Positions 18,521-27,573 are shown, counted from the first letter of the stretch. The stretch: DNA of 64,000 nucleotides from Rhodovulum sp. ES.010 (GCF_900142935.1 NZ_FSRS01000002.1:35436-99435), one strand, 5' to 3'. A program made the numbers and translations. The notes: generated from the sequence alone by a model not told the origin.

Positions 18521-19900
18521 GTGACACAGGACCTGCCTCCCTATTTCAACATTGCTCCGGACGGGGCCATGACGACGCTCGGGGCCCCCGTGGGCACGGC
18601 ACAATTCGCCAGCGTGGCGGAATCCTGTCGCCGGGGGCGGGCGGATCTCGCGGCGCGGGGGCTGGACGCAACCGGGGAACGGCGGTTGCGCCTGTTCTCC
18701 ACCTGGGAGATCACCCGCTACCTGATCCCGGTGGCGCCGGCCCATTTCCGCCGGGTGCTGCGGCAGAACCCGGACCTGCCCCAGGGACGCTCCGAAACAG
18801 AGGGCGGCGCGAAGTGGTTCTCGCTGGACGAAGTGCTGCGGCTGCGGGCGCATTTCGGGGCGGAAGGTTCCAAGGCCAAGGGCTACCTGCCCTACCGGCC
18901 CGAGGGCCTGCCTGCCAAGATCGTCGCGGTGGCGAATTTCAAGGGCGGGGTCGGCAAGACCTCGACGGCGGCGCACCTGGCGATGTCCGCCGCGCTCGAC
19001 GGCTACCGGGTGCTGGTGATCGACCTCGACAGCCAAGGGTCGATGACCTCGATCTTCGGCGGGCAGATCGCCGACGAATGGGACACCGCCTTCCCGCTGC
19101 TTGCGCGCCACTACGCCACCACGCTCCGGGCCGACAACCAGCGGCGCCTCGACCGGGGCGAGGCGCCGCTGCCGCTGGACGACACCCTGGGCGAGGCACT
19201 GAAGGTCACGGCACAGGACGTGATCGGCCGCACCCATTGGCCGAATATCGACCTGATCGGGGCGCAGCTGAACCTCTACTGGGCGGAATTCCAGATTCCG
19301 GTCTGGCGGATGCAGTCGCGCGGCTGGCGGCTGTGGGACGCGCTGACCGACATCCTGGCCGAGGACGGGGTGCTGGACGCCTACGACCTCGTCTTCCTCG
19401 ATACCCCCCCGGCGCTCGGCTATCTCACGATCAACGGGCTGGCGGCGGCCGACATCCTGCTGGTGCCCTTCGGCGCGTCGTTCCTGGAATTCGACTCCAC
19501 GGGGCGGTTCTTCGACATGCTGCACGCCACCTTCGCCTCGATCGAGGAGGGCGAGAACGTCGCCGCCCGCGCGCTGGGGCGCGAGGAGCTGCAGTTCGAA
19601 TGGGACGCAGTGCGCGCGGTGATGACCCGCTACGACGCCGCCCAGCAGGCCGAGATGGCGGGGCTGATCCAGGCCTATATGGGCCCGGTGCTCTCGCCCC
19701 ACAGGCAGGATTTCACCGCGCTGATCGGCCAGGCGGGGGAGCAGGTGAACGGCATCTACGAGGCCGATTACCGCGATTTCAACCGCGAGACCTATGCCCG
19801 CGGCCGCGCCGCCTTCGACGCGACCTACGCCGCGTTCAAGACCCTGCTCTACGGCATCTGGCGGCGCGAGGAACTGGCCCGGGCGGAAGCCGCCGAATGA
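18521..19900 (+). CDS. parA: Plasmid partition ATPase ParA/RepA type (copy 1)
   Basis: 459 residues from GTG 18521. The frame is open further upstream, but GGAGG at 18508-18512 is well spaced only for this GTG. The N-terminal region includes a helix-turn-helix (FSTWEITRYLIPVAPAHFRRVL) as in the long ParA proteins that bind their own promoter. The deviant Walker A is NFKGGVGKTSTAAHL, followed by VLVIDLDSQGS and the Walker B-like YDLVFLDTPPALG. It drives plasmid segregation together with ParB, 46 bp downstream. The whole gene lies in arm 1 of the large inverted repeat apart from its first 41 bp, whose mirror is beyond the window. Confidence 0.93.
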   Translation: MTQDLPPYFNIAPDGAMTTLGAPVGTAQFASVAESCRRGRADLAARGLDATGERRLRLFSTWEITRYLIPVAPAHFRRVLRQNPDLPQGRSETEGGAKWFSLDEVLRLRAHFGAEGSKAKGYLPYRPEGLPAKIVAVANFKGGVGKTSTAAHLAMSAALDGYRVLVIDLDSQGSMTSIFGGQIADEWDTAFPLLARHYATTLRADNQRRLDRGEAPLPLDDTLGEALKVTAQDVIGRTHWPNIDLIGAQLNLYWAEFQIPVWRMQSRGWRLWDALTDILAEDGVLDAYDLVFLDTPPALGYLTINGLAAADILLVPFGASFLEFDSTGRFFDMLHATFASIEEGENVAARALGREELQFEWDAVRAVMTRYDAAQQAEMAGLIQAYMGPVLSPHRQDFTALIGQAGEQVNGIYEADYRDFNRETYARGRAAFDATYAAFKTLLYGIWRREELARAEAAE

Positions 19901-19946
19901 CCTGCGCCCGGTCGTTTCACCCCATCTTAGCCAAGGAGCCCGTCTG

Positions 19947-20930
19947 ATGGCGCGCAGAAAACGCCTCTCCCCGATGCCGGACCTGCCCGATGCCGAGGAC
20001 CCCATGACCCAGCGTTACCCCCAGGGTGTCGCGCCGACCGCGACCCGCCGGCCGCCGGTGGCCGAGGTCGCCGCCGATGCCGCCACCCGCGCCGCGCTGG
20101 ACCGGCTGTCCGGCGAGATCGCCGCGGCCCGGGAGAGCGGGCGGATGGTGGTTTCGGTGCCGCTCGCGGCGGTCGAGGCGGGCCACCTGATGCGCGACCG
20201 GCTGCACCACGACGCCGAGGAGATGGCGGCGCTGAAGGCGAGCCTGGCCGCGCGCGGCCAGCAGACCCCGGTCGAGGTGGTCGACCTGGGCGGCGGGCGT
20301 TACGGGCTGATCTCGGGGGCACGGCGCCTGGCGGCGCTGTCGGACTTGCATGCCGAGACGGGCGAGTCCCGCTTTGCCGAGATCCAGTGCCTGATCCGCA
20401 GCCCCGAAGGCGCGGCCGGGGCCTATCTGGCGATGGTCGAGGAAAACGAGATCCGTGCCGACCTGTCGTTCTACGAGCGCGGGCGGCTGGTCGCCGAGGC
20501 GGCCCGGATGGGGCTGTTCGAGGACCCGGCCGCCGCGGCGCGCGGGCTGTTCGCCAACGCCCCGGCCGCGCGGCGCTCGAAGATCCTGACCTTCGCCGGG
20601 CTGCACGAGACGCTGGGCGCGGTGCTGCGGTTTCCCGCCGCGATCCCGGAACGGCTGGGGCTGGCGCTGGCCGCGGCGCTCAAATCCGATCCCGGCCTGG
20701 CCGGCCGGCTGGCCGAGGCGCTGCGCAAAAGCCCCCCCGCCGATGCCGCGGCCGAACGCCGGACCCTGGAACGGGCGCTGAAGAAGGCCGCGCCCGCCCG
20801 GGCGGAGACCGCGCGCGAGGTCGCGCCGGGGATCCGGCTTGCGGCGAAGAAGGGCCGCATCGTGCTGTCGGGGGGCGCCGTCGACGACGGCCTGGCCGAG
20901 GCGATCGCCGGCTTTCTCGCCCGCCGGTGA
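19947..20930 (+). CDS. parB: Partition protein ParB (copy 1)
   Basis: 327 residues. The ParB/Srx-type nuclease-like domain shows LISGARRLAAL, followed by AMVEENEIRADLSFYERGRLV and a helix-turn-helix region (MGLFEDPAAAARGLFANAPAARRSKIL). A dimerisation tail contains RTLERALKKAAPARAE. The ATG at 19947 has AAGGAG 8 bp upstream. It binds centromere sites and recruits ParA; a 14-bp palindrome 70 bp downstream of its stop is a candidate site. Probably in one transcript with parA. Confidence 0.92.
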   Translation: MARRKRLSPMPDLPDAEDPMTQRYPQGVAPTATRRPPVAEVAADAATRAALDRLSGEIAAARESGRMVVSVPLAAVEAGHLMRDRLHHDAEEMAALKASLAARGQQTPVEVVDLGGGRYGLISGARRLAALSDLHAETGESRFAEIQCLIRSPEGAAGAYLAMVEENEIRADLSFYERGRLVAEAARMGLFEDPAAAARGLFANAPAARRSKILTFAGLHETLGAVLRFPAAIPERLGLALAAALKSDPGLAGRLAEALRKSPPADAAAERRTLERALKKAAPARAETAREVAPGIRLAAKKGRIVLSGGAVDDGLAEAIAGFLARR

Positions 20931-21000
20931 CGGCCGGGGCACGAGATTTCCGGCGCTTGCCAGAAAAAATCCCGCGTTTCCAAGGTTCTGGCGTTTCGGT

Positions 21001-21014
21001 TTTCGCATGCGAAA
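21001..21014. promoter_or_regulatory. Perfect palindrome TTTCGCATGCGAAA, candidate parS
   Basis: A 14-bp perfect palindrome in the gap between parB and exosortase E. The same 14 bases occur in arm 2 at 61552-61565 and inside rmlC at 5524-5537. A palindrome of this length next to parB is the expected layout of a plasmid centromere, but binding is not shown. The rmlC copy is explained by the conserved codons FSHAK and may be chance. Confidence 0.45.
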
Positions 21015-21098
21015 CCGCGCCTTTCGCGCAACGTCCTTGAGCGGTGTCCCGGGCTGGGCTATCCCGCAAGGACGGGGTGGGGAATTCGGAGCGCGAGA

Positions 21099-22709
21099 AT
21101 GGAACGCATGCCTGCAGCACGGGCCGGTGCGGCCGGGGGAGGGCTGTGGATCGTCCTGGGGCTGCTGGCGGCCGAATTTGCCGCGATCAGCCTGATCTAC
21201 AAGCACGGGATCGATTTCGACTGCCAGGCGAACTGGGGCTGGCGCATCTGCGGCGCGGCCAGCGGCGTGATGGTCAGCGCGCTGACCTTGGCCGGCGCGC
21301 TCGCGCTGTTCGCGATGCTCGCGCGCGGGGCGATGGCGCGGTTCCTGGCCGAGGCCGGGCCGCGCCCCCTGCCCCTCGGCCTCAACCTCGCCGGGGTGGC
21401 GGTGATGTTCCTGCCGCTGCTGTTTCTCGAGAACGGCACCGGGCGCATGTTCGTGGCGCCGGCCGCGGCGGTCTGGGGGCTGGGCATGCTGCTGGGCGGG
21501 GCCGGCGCGGCGCTGATGCTGGCGCCGCCGGCGCGCTGGCGGACCCTGCTGGCCGAGGCCGGCCGGCCGCTGGCGCTGAGCGCCGTGGCGGGGCTGGCCG
21601 CGCCCTATCTCGCGATCAAGATCCGCCCGCTCTGGCAGGTCGACACGATCACCGAGGCCACCTTCGCCGCGGTGGTCTGGGGGACGCGGGTCTTGGGCTA
21701 CAGCATCGAGACCGACCCTGCGCGCAAGATCATCGGCGCCGAGGGGTTCCGGATCGACATCGCCCCGGTCTGCTCGGGGGTCGAGGGGATGGCCCTGGTC
21801 ACGATCTTCGTGACGGTGTTCCTGATCCTGTTCCGCCACGAGCTTCGCTTTCCCCTGGCGCTGGTGCTGCTGCCGCTCGGCATCGCCGTCAGCGCGTTGT
21901 TGAACGTGGTGCGGATCGTGGCCCTGCTGGCGCTGGGGCTGAGCGGCCATCCCGAACTGGCCGTGGGCGGCTTTCACAGCCATGCGGGCTGGCTGATGTT
22001 CACCCTGATCGCCTTGGGGGTGGTGGCGCTCGCGCGGGGCGTCCCCGCGCTCTATCGCGGGGCGGCGGGCGCGGGGCCGGCCGCGGCGGCGCCCCTGCCC
22101 CCGCTGTGGCGCGATCCGATGGCCGCCCGGATCCTGCCCTTCGCGGTGTTGATGCTCTCGGCGCTGGTGGTCTCGACGCTGTCGACCGCGCCGGGGGCGC
22201 TCTACCCGCTGCGCACCGCGCTCCTGGGGGCGGTGGTGGCGCTGTTCTGGCCGATCTACCGCGCGCTGGACTGGCGGCTCGACCCGGTGGCCCTCGGGGC
22301 GGGGGCGGCGATCGGCGCGATGTGGTGCGTGATCCCGGTGCCGGCGGGCGATGCCGCGCCGCCCTATGGCACGCTCGCCGGGGCGGCGCTGGTGGGGTGG
22401 TACCTGGCCCGCGGCCTCGGCACGGTGCTTCTGGTGCCGCTCGTCGAGGAGCTGTTCTTCCGCGACTACCTGGAGGGCAAGCTCAGGCTGGGGCAGGGGC
22501 GGGCCTGGGCCGTCGCCGCGGCGCTGGTCTCGGCCTCGGCCTTCGCCGCGCTGCACGACCGCTGGGCCGAGGCGCTGGTGGCCGGGCTGGTGTTTTCCTG
22601 GGTCTGCCGCCGGCGCGGGCGGATCGGCGATGCGGTGCTCGCCCATGCCGTGGCCAACGCGGTGGTCTACGGGGTGGCGGTGACCACGGGCAACCTGCAG
22701 ATCATCTAG
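21099..22709 (+). CDS. xrtE: Exosortase E/protease fusion (copy 1)
   Basis: 536 residues. The N-terminal exosortase part has Cys225 in APVCSGVEG, Arg272 in NVVRIVALL and His295 in FHSHAGW. The C-terminal part is a CAAX-type (CPBP) membrane protease with EELFFRDYL (Glu450, Glu451, Arg455), FAALHDRW and HAVANAV. This two-in-one protein is the exosortase E/protease of the VPEID-CTERM system known from Rhodobacterales. It sorts proteins with a short C-terminal tail and probably releases or attaches them at the surface. No VPEID tail was found in the window, including in the adjacent giant protein, whose gene is convergent. It lies in arm 1 of the inverted repeat. Confidence 0.9.
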   Translation: MERMPAARAGAAGGGLWIVLGLLAAEFAAISLIYKHGIDFDCQANWGWRICGAASGVMVSALTLAGALALFAMLARGAMARFLAEAGPRPLPLGLNLAGVAVMFLPLLFLENGTGRMFVAPAAAVWGLGMLLGGAGAALMLAPPARWRTLLAEAGRPLALSAVAGLAAPYLAIKIRPLWQVDTITEATFAAVVWGTRVLGYSIETDPARKIIGAEGFRIDIAPVCSGVEGMALVTIFVTVFLILFRHELRFPLALVLLPLGIAVSALLNVVRIVALLALGLSGHPELAVGGFHSHAGWLMFTLIALGVVALARGVPALYRGAAGAGPAAAAPLPPLWRDPMAARILPFAVLMLSALVVSTLSTAPGALYPLRTALLGAVVALFWPIYRALDWRLDPVALGAGAAIGAMWCVIPVPAGDAAPPYGTLAGAALVGWYLARGLGTVLLVPLVEELFFRDYLEGKLRLGQGRAWAVAAALVSASAFAALHDRWAEALVAGLVFSWVCRRRGRIGDAVLAHAVANAVVYGVAVTTGNLQII

Positions 22710-22760
22710 GCCGCGGCCGCGCGGCCGCGCGGCCGCGGCCGGGCAGGGGGCTCCCCGCCC
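22709..22760. terminator. Bidirectional terminator-like palindromes between convergent genes
   Basis: A perfect 32-bp palindrome made only of GGCC/GCGC steps (22709-22740) is followed at once by a second hairpin, GGGCAGGGGG-CT-CCCCGCCC (22741-22760). Together they fill nearly the whole gap between xrtE and the giant gene, which point at each other. No T-run follows, so this may be a strong RNA structure, a protein-binding palindrome, or both. The same pair occurs in arm 2 (59811-59862). Confidence 0.5.
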
Positions 22761-22769
22761 GGCCGGTGC

Positions 22770-25700
22770 TCAGAACTCCATCAGCAGCACGTCGTTGAGC
22801 GCCACCTCGTCGGGCATCTGGTCGTCGCCGAGCGGGGCGAAGTCCGCGGTCAGCGCCTCCCAGAGACGGGCATCGGCCCGGGCGTCCTCGGCATCGCCGC
22901 GCACCGAGAGGTCCAGCCGGCCCGCGCCCGCGCCCTCGTCCGAGACCTCGAGCATCAACACGTCGTTGGTGTAGTCGACGACGATCTTGGCGTCGCGCGC
23001 ATCCGACAGGCCGGTGACATCGATGCTGTCGAAGGCGCCGACCATCTCGTCGACCGAGATCAGCGCGTGGCGGCCGGCCCCGGCGTCGAGCCCCGAGAGG
23101 TCGATCTGAAGCTGCGCCTCGCCGAAATTCACGCCCGAGGCGACGTCGACCGGCGCCTCGCCCTGGGCGCCGGAACGGAATTCGCCGATGCTGCCGATTC
23201 CGCCATCGGCGGCTTCGAAGCGCAGCGTGCTGCCCGCCTCGAGCCGCAGCACGCCGGGGCCGCCGGCGGTGCCCTCGAACCCGACCTGCGCCGCGTCGCC
23301 CCGGATCTCGATCGCGCTGTCGCCGGAGAGGTCGAGCCGGGCGCCCTCGGTGGCCAGCAGCGCCTGGCCGCCGGAGATCGACAGGTCGATCCGCCCGTCC
23401 ACGGCCCCGGTATTGGCGAAGCGGCCGCCCTCCACCGCGATCTCCAGCCGGTCGCTGTCGCCATAGCCGTTCATCCAGACCTGGCCGGCCTCGGCGATCG
23501 CGAGCGTGCCGCCCGCGGCCTCGGTCTCGACGTCGCCGGCGATCTCCAGCTTGCCCTGGGTCACGGTCAGCCGGCCCCCCGCGCCGAAATCGAGATCCTC
23601 GATCGCGGTCGTGCCGGCATAGCGCACCCAGTTGCCGGCCAGGTCGACGCTGTCGCCGGCGACGGTGCCGGGCAGATCCTCGGTCGACCAGTTCAGCCGG
23701 TTGTCCCAGCGGACCCCGCCGGAAAGATCGCTGGGCACGAAGCGCAGGTCTTCCGCCGCGAGCCGGCCTTCGGGGGTGAGCCCGAAGCCGGCCTGGAAGA
23801 ACTCGGTGATCAGCACGGCGTCGGTCTTGCCCGCGAACGCGTCCTCGATCGCCGAGGCGCGCAGGTGCGCGGCCAGGTCGGCGATCGTAGCGTCGGCCTT
23901 GCCCAGAAGCGTGGCGGCGAAATTCTGGATCGTGGTGGCATCGAGCACGTCCCGGTCCAGCCCCTCGGTGTTGACGTCCTGGAAGTGCTTGTCCTTGCCG
24001 GCCCCGGCCCAGTTATAGACGATCGTGTCGTTGTAATAGGCCTTGGTAGCGCCGTAGATGGCGGGCTGGGTTATGGTCTTGCTGGCCAGTTCCTCGGGGT
24101 CGTCGGGATTGGCGAGATGGGCGACGATGTTGTCCACGTGGGAGGTCAGCGGCGCGTAGTCGCCCATGCCGCCGGTGACCTGGCCGTTGATGTCGCCGTA
24201 GATCAGGTTCTGGCCCGAGGTGATCACGTTGTCGGCATAGAGCGAGTAGTTGCCCGCGTAGACGGAACTCGATCCCTTGGTGGGGCCGCCGGCCACATAG
24301 ACCGCGCCGTTGTTGTGGAGAAAAACATTGTCCTCGACATACCCGCCCGAGCGGATCTGCGCCCCGAAGGAGGCGGCGCGCATCGAGATGTTGTCGCGGA
24401 AGGTCAGGTCCAGGTTGTCGACGGCGATGTAGACGTTGTGGTTGTAGATGCTGGGCGGCTGGTTGCCGTCCAGCGAAAGATCCGGGTCGTAGCCGTCGGC
24501 CCAGCCGTTGTGGTCGAAGAAGGTGTTCTCCATCAGCAGCCCGTCGACGGCGCTGGTGTAGATCCCCGAGATCCGGTTCGGCGCCGGCTCCCAGCGGCCC
24601 TCCGTCAGCGAGGTTTCGAGTGCCACGTCGAACACCTCGGAATTGCGCAGCGTGAAATCGCCGACTTTCTGGATCGTCATGATGTCGCCGCGCGAGGTGA
24701 TGTTCTCGAGAATGTAGTTCTCGCCGCTGGCGATGAAGCGCAGGCCGTCGCCCAGTTCCACGTCGCTGATGACCAGGTTGCGGGAGCCCTCGCCGAAGGT
24801 CTGCAGCATGTTCGAGAGGACCGGTTTCTCGCCCGCGCCATAGGAGGTGATGTGGAACGGGTGCAGCTCGGATTCGCCGCGCATTCCGATCAGGGGGATG
24901 CGCATGTCGTATTCGTAGCCCGCCTCCAGGCGCAGCCAGTGCGAGGCCGGCGCCTCGTAGGAGTCGCTCACCAAGGTCCGCCACAGCATGTAGCCCGCCC
25001 CGGAATCGAGGGCGGTGTCCTCGGACGACCCGTATTCGGGGTGGTCCGCCAGCCAGCGGCCATTGATCTGGCCGGGCTTCAGCCCCTCGATCTCGGCGAT
25101 CTCCTCCAGGCTCAGCGCGGCGTCGCTGCCCGAGACGTAGACGTCGCGGTGGTTGTCGCCCCATTCGACGATCACCTCGTCGTTCGCGTCGGTCGCCAGC
25201 ATGTAGTGATCGCCGAGCCCCCAGCCGCCCTCGACCGGGCCGGCGACCGCCTCCAGCCGGGTTTCCACGACCTCGGTCGACCGGTCGGCGTGGGTCACCT
25301 CGTAGCGGATGTCGAGCCGGCCGGTATAGTCGGTCTCGGTCAGCACCAGTGCCAGGCTGTTGTCGGGATTGACGGTCAGGTTGCCATGCGCCGGACCGTC
25401 CAGGATGCGGATCCCGGCGATGGCGTCGCCCTCGGGCCGCAGCGTCGTCACCCGCCCGGAAATCACCTCCACCGCGGTGCCGTCGATCTGGATGCCGCCG
25501 TCCGTCCCGGCACCGTCGCCCGAGGGCGTCCCGGGCTGGACGGGGTCCTCGACCGGGGAAGCCGGGTCCTCGGGCGGTTCGACCGGGTCCGGGTCGGGCT
25601 CCTGGCCGCCCGGCTGCTGGGGTGTGCCGCCGTCCGTCCCGGTCTGCAGGGTGACGTTTGCCCAGGTGCTGTCGGCGCCCAGGCCGGCATCGTCGTCGGT

Positions 25701-27173
25701 GAGGAAGACGATGCGGTCGAAGCTGCCGGTGAAGTGGTCGCCCAGGGCGATGTCGTAATGGCGCAGCCCCGACCCGGCCTCGTAATCGGCGTAGTCCTGC
25801 ATGCCGAAGGCCTGGGAGCCGAGCAGCTGGATCGTGGTCGCTTCCGACAGGGTTTCGCCGTTGGCGAACATGATGGCGTGGATTTCGCCGGCCTTGGAGG
25901 CGGCGAAGTCGAAGGACAGGCGGGTGTCCTCGGTGACGGTGAACGCGCCGGTGATCTGTTCCCAGCTCTGGCTCGACTGCGTCAGCGTCAGGCCATCGGC
26001 CGAGGCCGCGTGGGCGCCCATGTCCTGGGAGCCGGGCTGGAATCCCGCGATATCCAGTGCCCCGAAATCGAGGGCCGAGCCCGCCTCGGCGCCGTCCGTC
26101 CCGGTCTGCAGGGTGACGTTTGCCCAGGTGCTGTCGGCGCCCAGGCCGGCATCGTCGTCGGTGAGGAAGACGATGCGGTCGAAGCTGCCGGTGAAGTGGT
26201 CGCCCAGGGCGATGTCGTAATGGCGCAGCCCCGACCCGGCCTCGTAATCGGCGTAGTCCTGCACGCCGAAGGCCTGGGAGCCGAGCAGCTGGATCGCCGT
26301 GGCGCCGGAGAGGGTTTCGCCGTTGGCGAACATGATGGCGTGGATTTCGCCGGCCTTGGAGGCGGCGAAGTCGAAGGACAGGCGGGTGTCCTCGGTGACG
26401 GTGAACGCGCCGGTGATCTGTTCCCAGCTCTGGCTCGACTGCGTCAGCGTCAGGCCGTCAGTCGAGACGAAGGCCGGGCCCAGGTCCTGGGCGCCGGGCT
26501 GGAACCCCGTCGACCGGGCCGCGCCGAAGGCCAGCGGCGTACCATCCGGGCCGCTGTCGTCCTGGACGGGGGCCACGAGCGACACCGGGCCGCCCGGCTG
26601 CCGGGCCGAGCCCGCCTCGGCGGCGTCCGCCCCGGTCTGCAGGGTGACGTTTGCCCAGACGCTGTCGGCGCCCAGGCCGGCGTCGTCGTCGGTGAGGAAG
26701 ACGATGCGGTCGAAGCTGCCGGTGAAGTGGTCGCCCAGGGCGATGTCGTAATGGCGCAGCCCCGACCCGGCCTCGTAATCGGCGTAGTCCTGCACGCCGA
26801 AGGCCTGGGAGCCGAGCAGCTGGATCGCCGTGGCGCCGGAGAGGGTTTCGCCGTTGGCGAACATGATGGCGTGGATTTCGCCGGCCTTGGAGGCGGCGAA
26901 GTCGAAGGACAGGCGAGTGTCCTCGGTGACGGTGAACGCGCCGGTGATCTGTTCCCAGCTCTGGCTGGCCTGCGCCAGCGTCAGGCCGTCAGTCGAGACG
27001 AAGGCCGGGCCCAGGTCCTGGGCGCCGGGCTGGAACCCCGTCGACCGGGCCGCGCCGAAGGCCAGCGGCGTGCCATCCGGGCCGTCCGTGCCGGGTGTTC
27101 CCGTGGACGGGGTTTGCGTCGGTTTGTCGGCCGAGATTCCGAAAAGCTCGAAGAGCGTGAAAAGCGGATTCAT
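22770..27173 (-). CDS. Giant modular protein: three CBM-like repeats, beta-helix, strand-rich tail (copy 1)
   Basis: 1467 residues. ATG 27173 is chosen over an in-frame upstream ATG because GGAAGG lies 7 bp before it. Residues about 35-520 hold three near-identical units of about 154 residues (each has SWEQITGAFTVTEDTRLSFDF, AIMFANGETLS, LLGSQAFG, VFLTDDDAGLGADS), which look like Ca-binding beta-sandwich carbohydrate-binding modules. A Pro/Asp/Glu linker follows, then a segment shared with the 14337-17102 protein (HYMLATDANDEV), a right-handed beta-helix (about 660-1180) and a strand-rich tail. There is no Sec signal; the end, NDVLLMEF, resembles type I secretion ends. Likely a matrix adhesin or polysaccharide-acting protein; function not proven. 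Confidence 0.65.
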   Translation of the reverse strand: MNPLFTLFELFGISADKPTQTPSTGTPGTDGPDGTPLAFGAARSTGFQPGAQDLGPAFVSTDGLTLAQASQSWEQITGAFTVTEDTRLSFDFAASKAGEIHAIMFANGETLSGATAIQLLGSQAFGVQDYADYEAGSGLRHYDIALGDHFTGSFDRIVFLTDDDAGLGADSVWANVTLQTGADAAEAGSARQPGGPVSLVAPVQDDSGPDGTPLAFGAARSTGFQPGAQDLGPAFVSTDGLTLTQSSQSWEQITGAFTVTEDTRLSFDFAASKAGEIHAIMFANGETLSGATAIQLLGSQAFGVQDYADYEAGSGLRHYDIALGDHFTGSFDRIVFLTDDDAGLGADSTWANVTLQTGTDGAEAGSALDFGALDIAGFQPGSQDMGAHAASADGLTLTQSSQSWEQITGAFTVTEDTRLSFDFAASKAGEIHAIMFANGETLSEATTIQLLGSQAFGMQDYADYEAGSGLRHYDIALGDHFTGSFDRIVFLTDDDAGLGADSTWANVTLQTGTDGGTPQQPGGQEPDPDPVEPPEDPASPVEDPVQPGTPSGDGAGTDGGIQIDGTAVEVISGRVTTLRPEGDAIAGIRILDGPAHGNLTVNPDNSLALVLTETDYTGRLDIRYEVTHADRSTEVVETRLEAVAGPVEGGWGLGDHYMLATDANDEVIVEWGDNHRDVYVSGSDAALSLEEIAEIEGLKPGQINGRWLADHPEYGSSEDTALDSGAGYMLWRTLVSDSYEAPASHWLRLEAGYEYDMRIPLIGMRGESELHPFHITSYGAGEKPVLSNMLQTFGEGSRNLVISDVELGDGLRFIASGENYILENITSRGDIMTIQKVGDFTLRNSEVFDVALETSLTEGRWEPAPNRISGIYTSAVDGLLMENTFFDHNGWADGYDPDLSLDGNQPPSIYNHNVYIAVDNLDLTFRDNISMRAASFGAQIRSGGYVEDNVFLHNNGAVYVAGGPTKGSSSVYAGNYSLYADNVITSGQNLIYGDINGQVTGGMGDYAPLTSHVDNIVAHLANPDDPEELASKTITQPAIYGATKAYYNDTIVYNWAGAGKDKHFQDVNTEGLDRDVLDATTIQNFAATLLGKADATIADLAAHLRASAIEDAFAGKTDAVLITEFFQAGFGLTPEGRLAAEDLRFVPSDLSGGVRWDNRLNWSTEDLPGTVAGDSVDLAGNWVRYAGTTAIEDLDFGAGGRLTVTQGKLEIAGDVETEAAGGTLAIAEAGQVWMNGYGDSDRLEIAVEGGRFANTGAVDGRIDLSISGGQALLATEGARLDLSGDSAIEIRGDAAQVGFEGTAGGPGVLRLEAGSTLRFEAADGGIGSIGEFRSGAQGEAPVDVASGVNFGEAQLQIDLSGLDAGAGRHALISVDEMVGAFDSIDVTGLSDARDAKIVVDYTNDVLMLEVSDEGAGAGRLDLSVRGDAEDARADARLWEALTADFAPLGDDQMPDEVALNDVLLMEF

Positions 27174-27237
27174 TCGTTTTCCTTCCAGGGGCGCCATGGG
27201 GCCTGCGCTGCCAGTCGCGTTCGATCTTTCGAGAGCC

Positions 27238-27249
27238 GGGGGGGGGGGG
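27238..27249. repeat. Run of 12 G upstream of the giant gene
   Basis: Twelve consecutive G on the plus strand (12 C on the strand of the giant gene), 65-76 bp upstream of its ATG. Long mononucleotide runs slip during replication and, when between promoter and gene, can switch expression on and off. The rest of 27174-27573 (400 bp) has no gene I can support; it must contain the promoter of the giant gene. Confidence 0.6.
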
Positions 27250-27573
27250 AGCGGAGTCGAACGGAACGAACTTGGTTTGCGCGGCGAAACCAGGGCGTCA
27301 CTTGTGGCTATGCTGAGCCCATCGAGAGGGGGGCGGTTCGGTGGGAGTTGTCCATATTCGCGGCGGAATACTTGCGGCGTCCCATGGATTGTTATTCCGA
27401 GAACGACAATGGGCCTGCGACAGCCGGGGGCTGGCGGGCGGGATATCGCCGATCGCCTCCGTCGGGATGGTGGAATCCCGCCTCACACCGACCTTCGGCC
27501 AGGCGGCCGGAGGTTGCGGCCGGCGGGGCGGGCCGCTAACGTCGGGGGATTGCGGAGCGCGCGTCCTGGCGGG

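Larger units (their letters stand above)
18562..26069 (+). repeat. Large inverted repeat, arm 1 (7.5 kb)
   Basis: This segment (parA from near its start, parB, xrtE and the giant gene up to the start of its third CBM-like unit) is repeated in reverse at 56510-64000. Position 18562 matches 64000, the last base of the window, so the true repeat extends further. Position 26069 matches 56510 and also the start of each extra tandem unit from 55124. All four genes are intact in this arm. Confidence 0.95.

Noticed and set aside
19917..22646. Open frame of 909 codons on the minus strand across parB and xrtE
   Set aside because: Low-complexity R/P/G/Q-rich translation, antisense to two well-supported genes.
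23067..27539. Open frame of 1490 codons on the plus strand opposite the giant gene
   Set aside because: It mirrors the repeats of the real minus-strand gene, has no recognisable domain and runs past the real start; long antisense frames are common in such GC-rich DNA.
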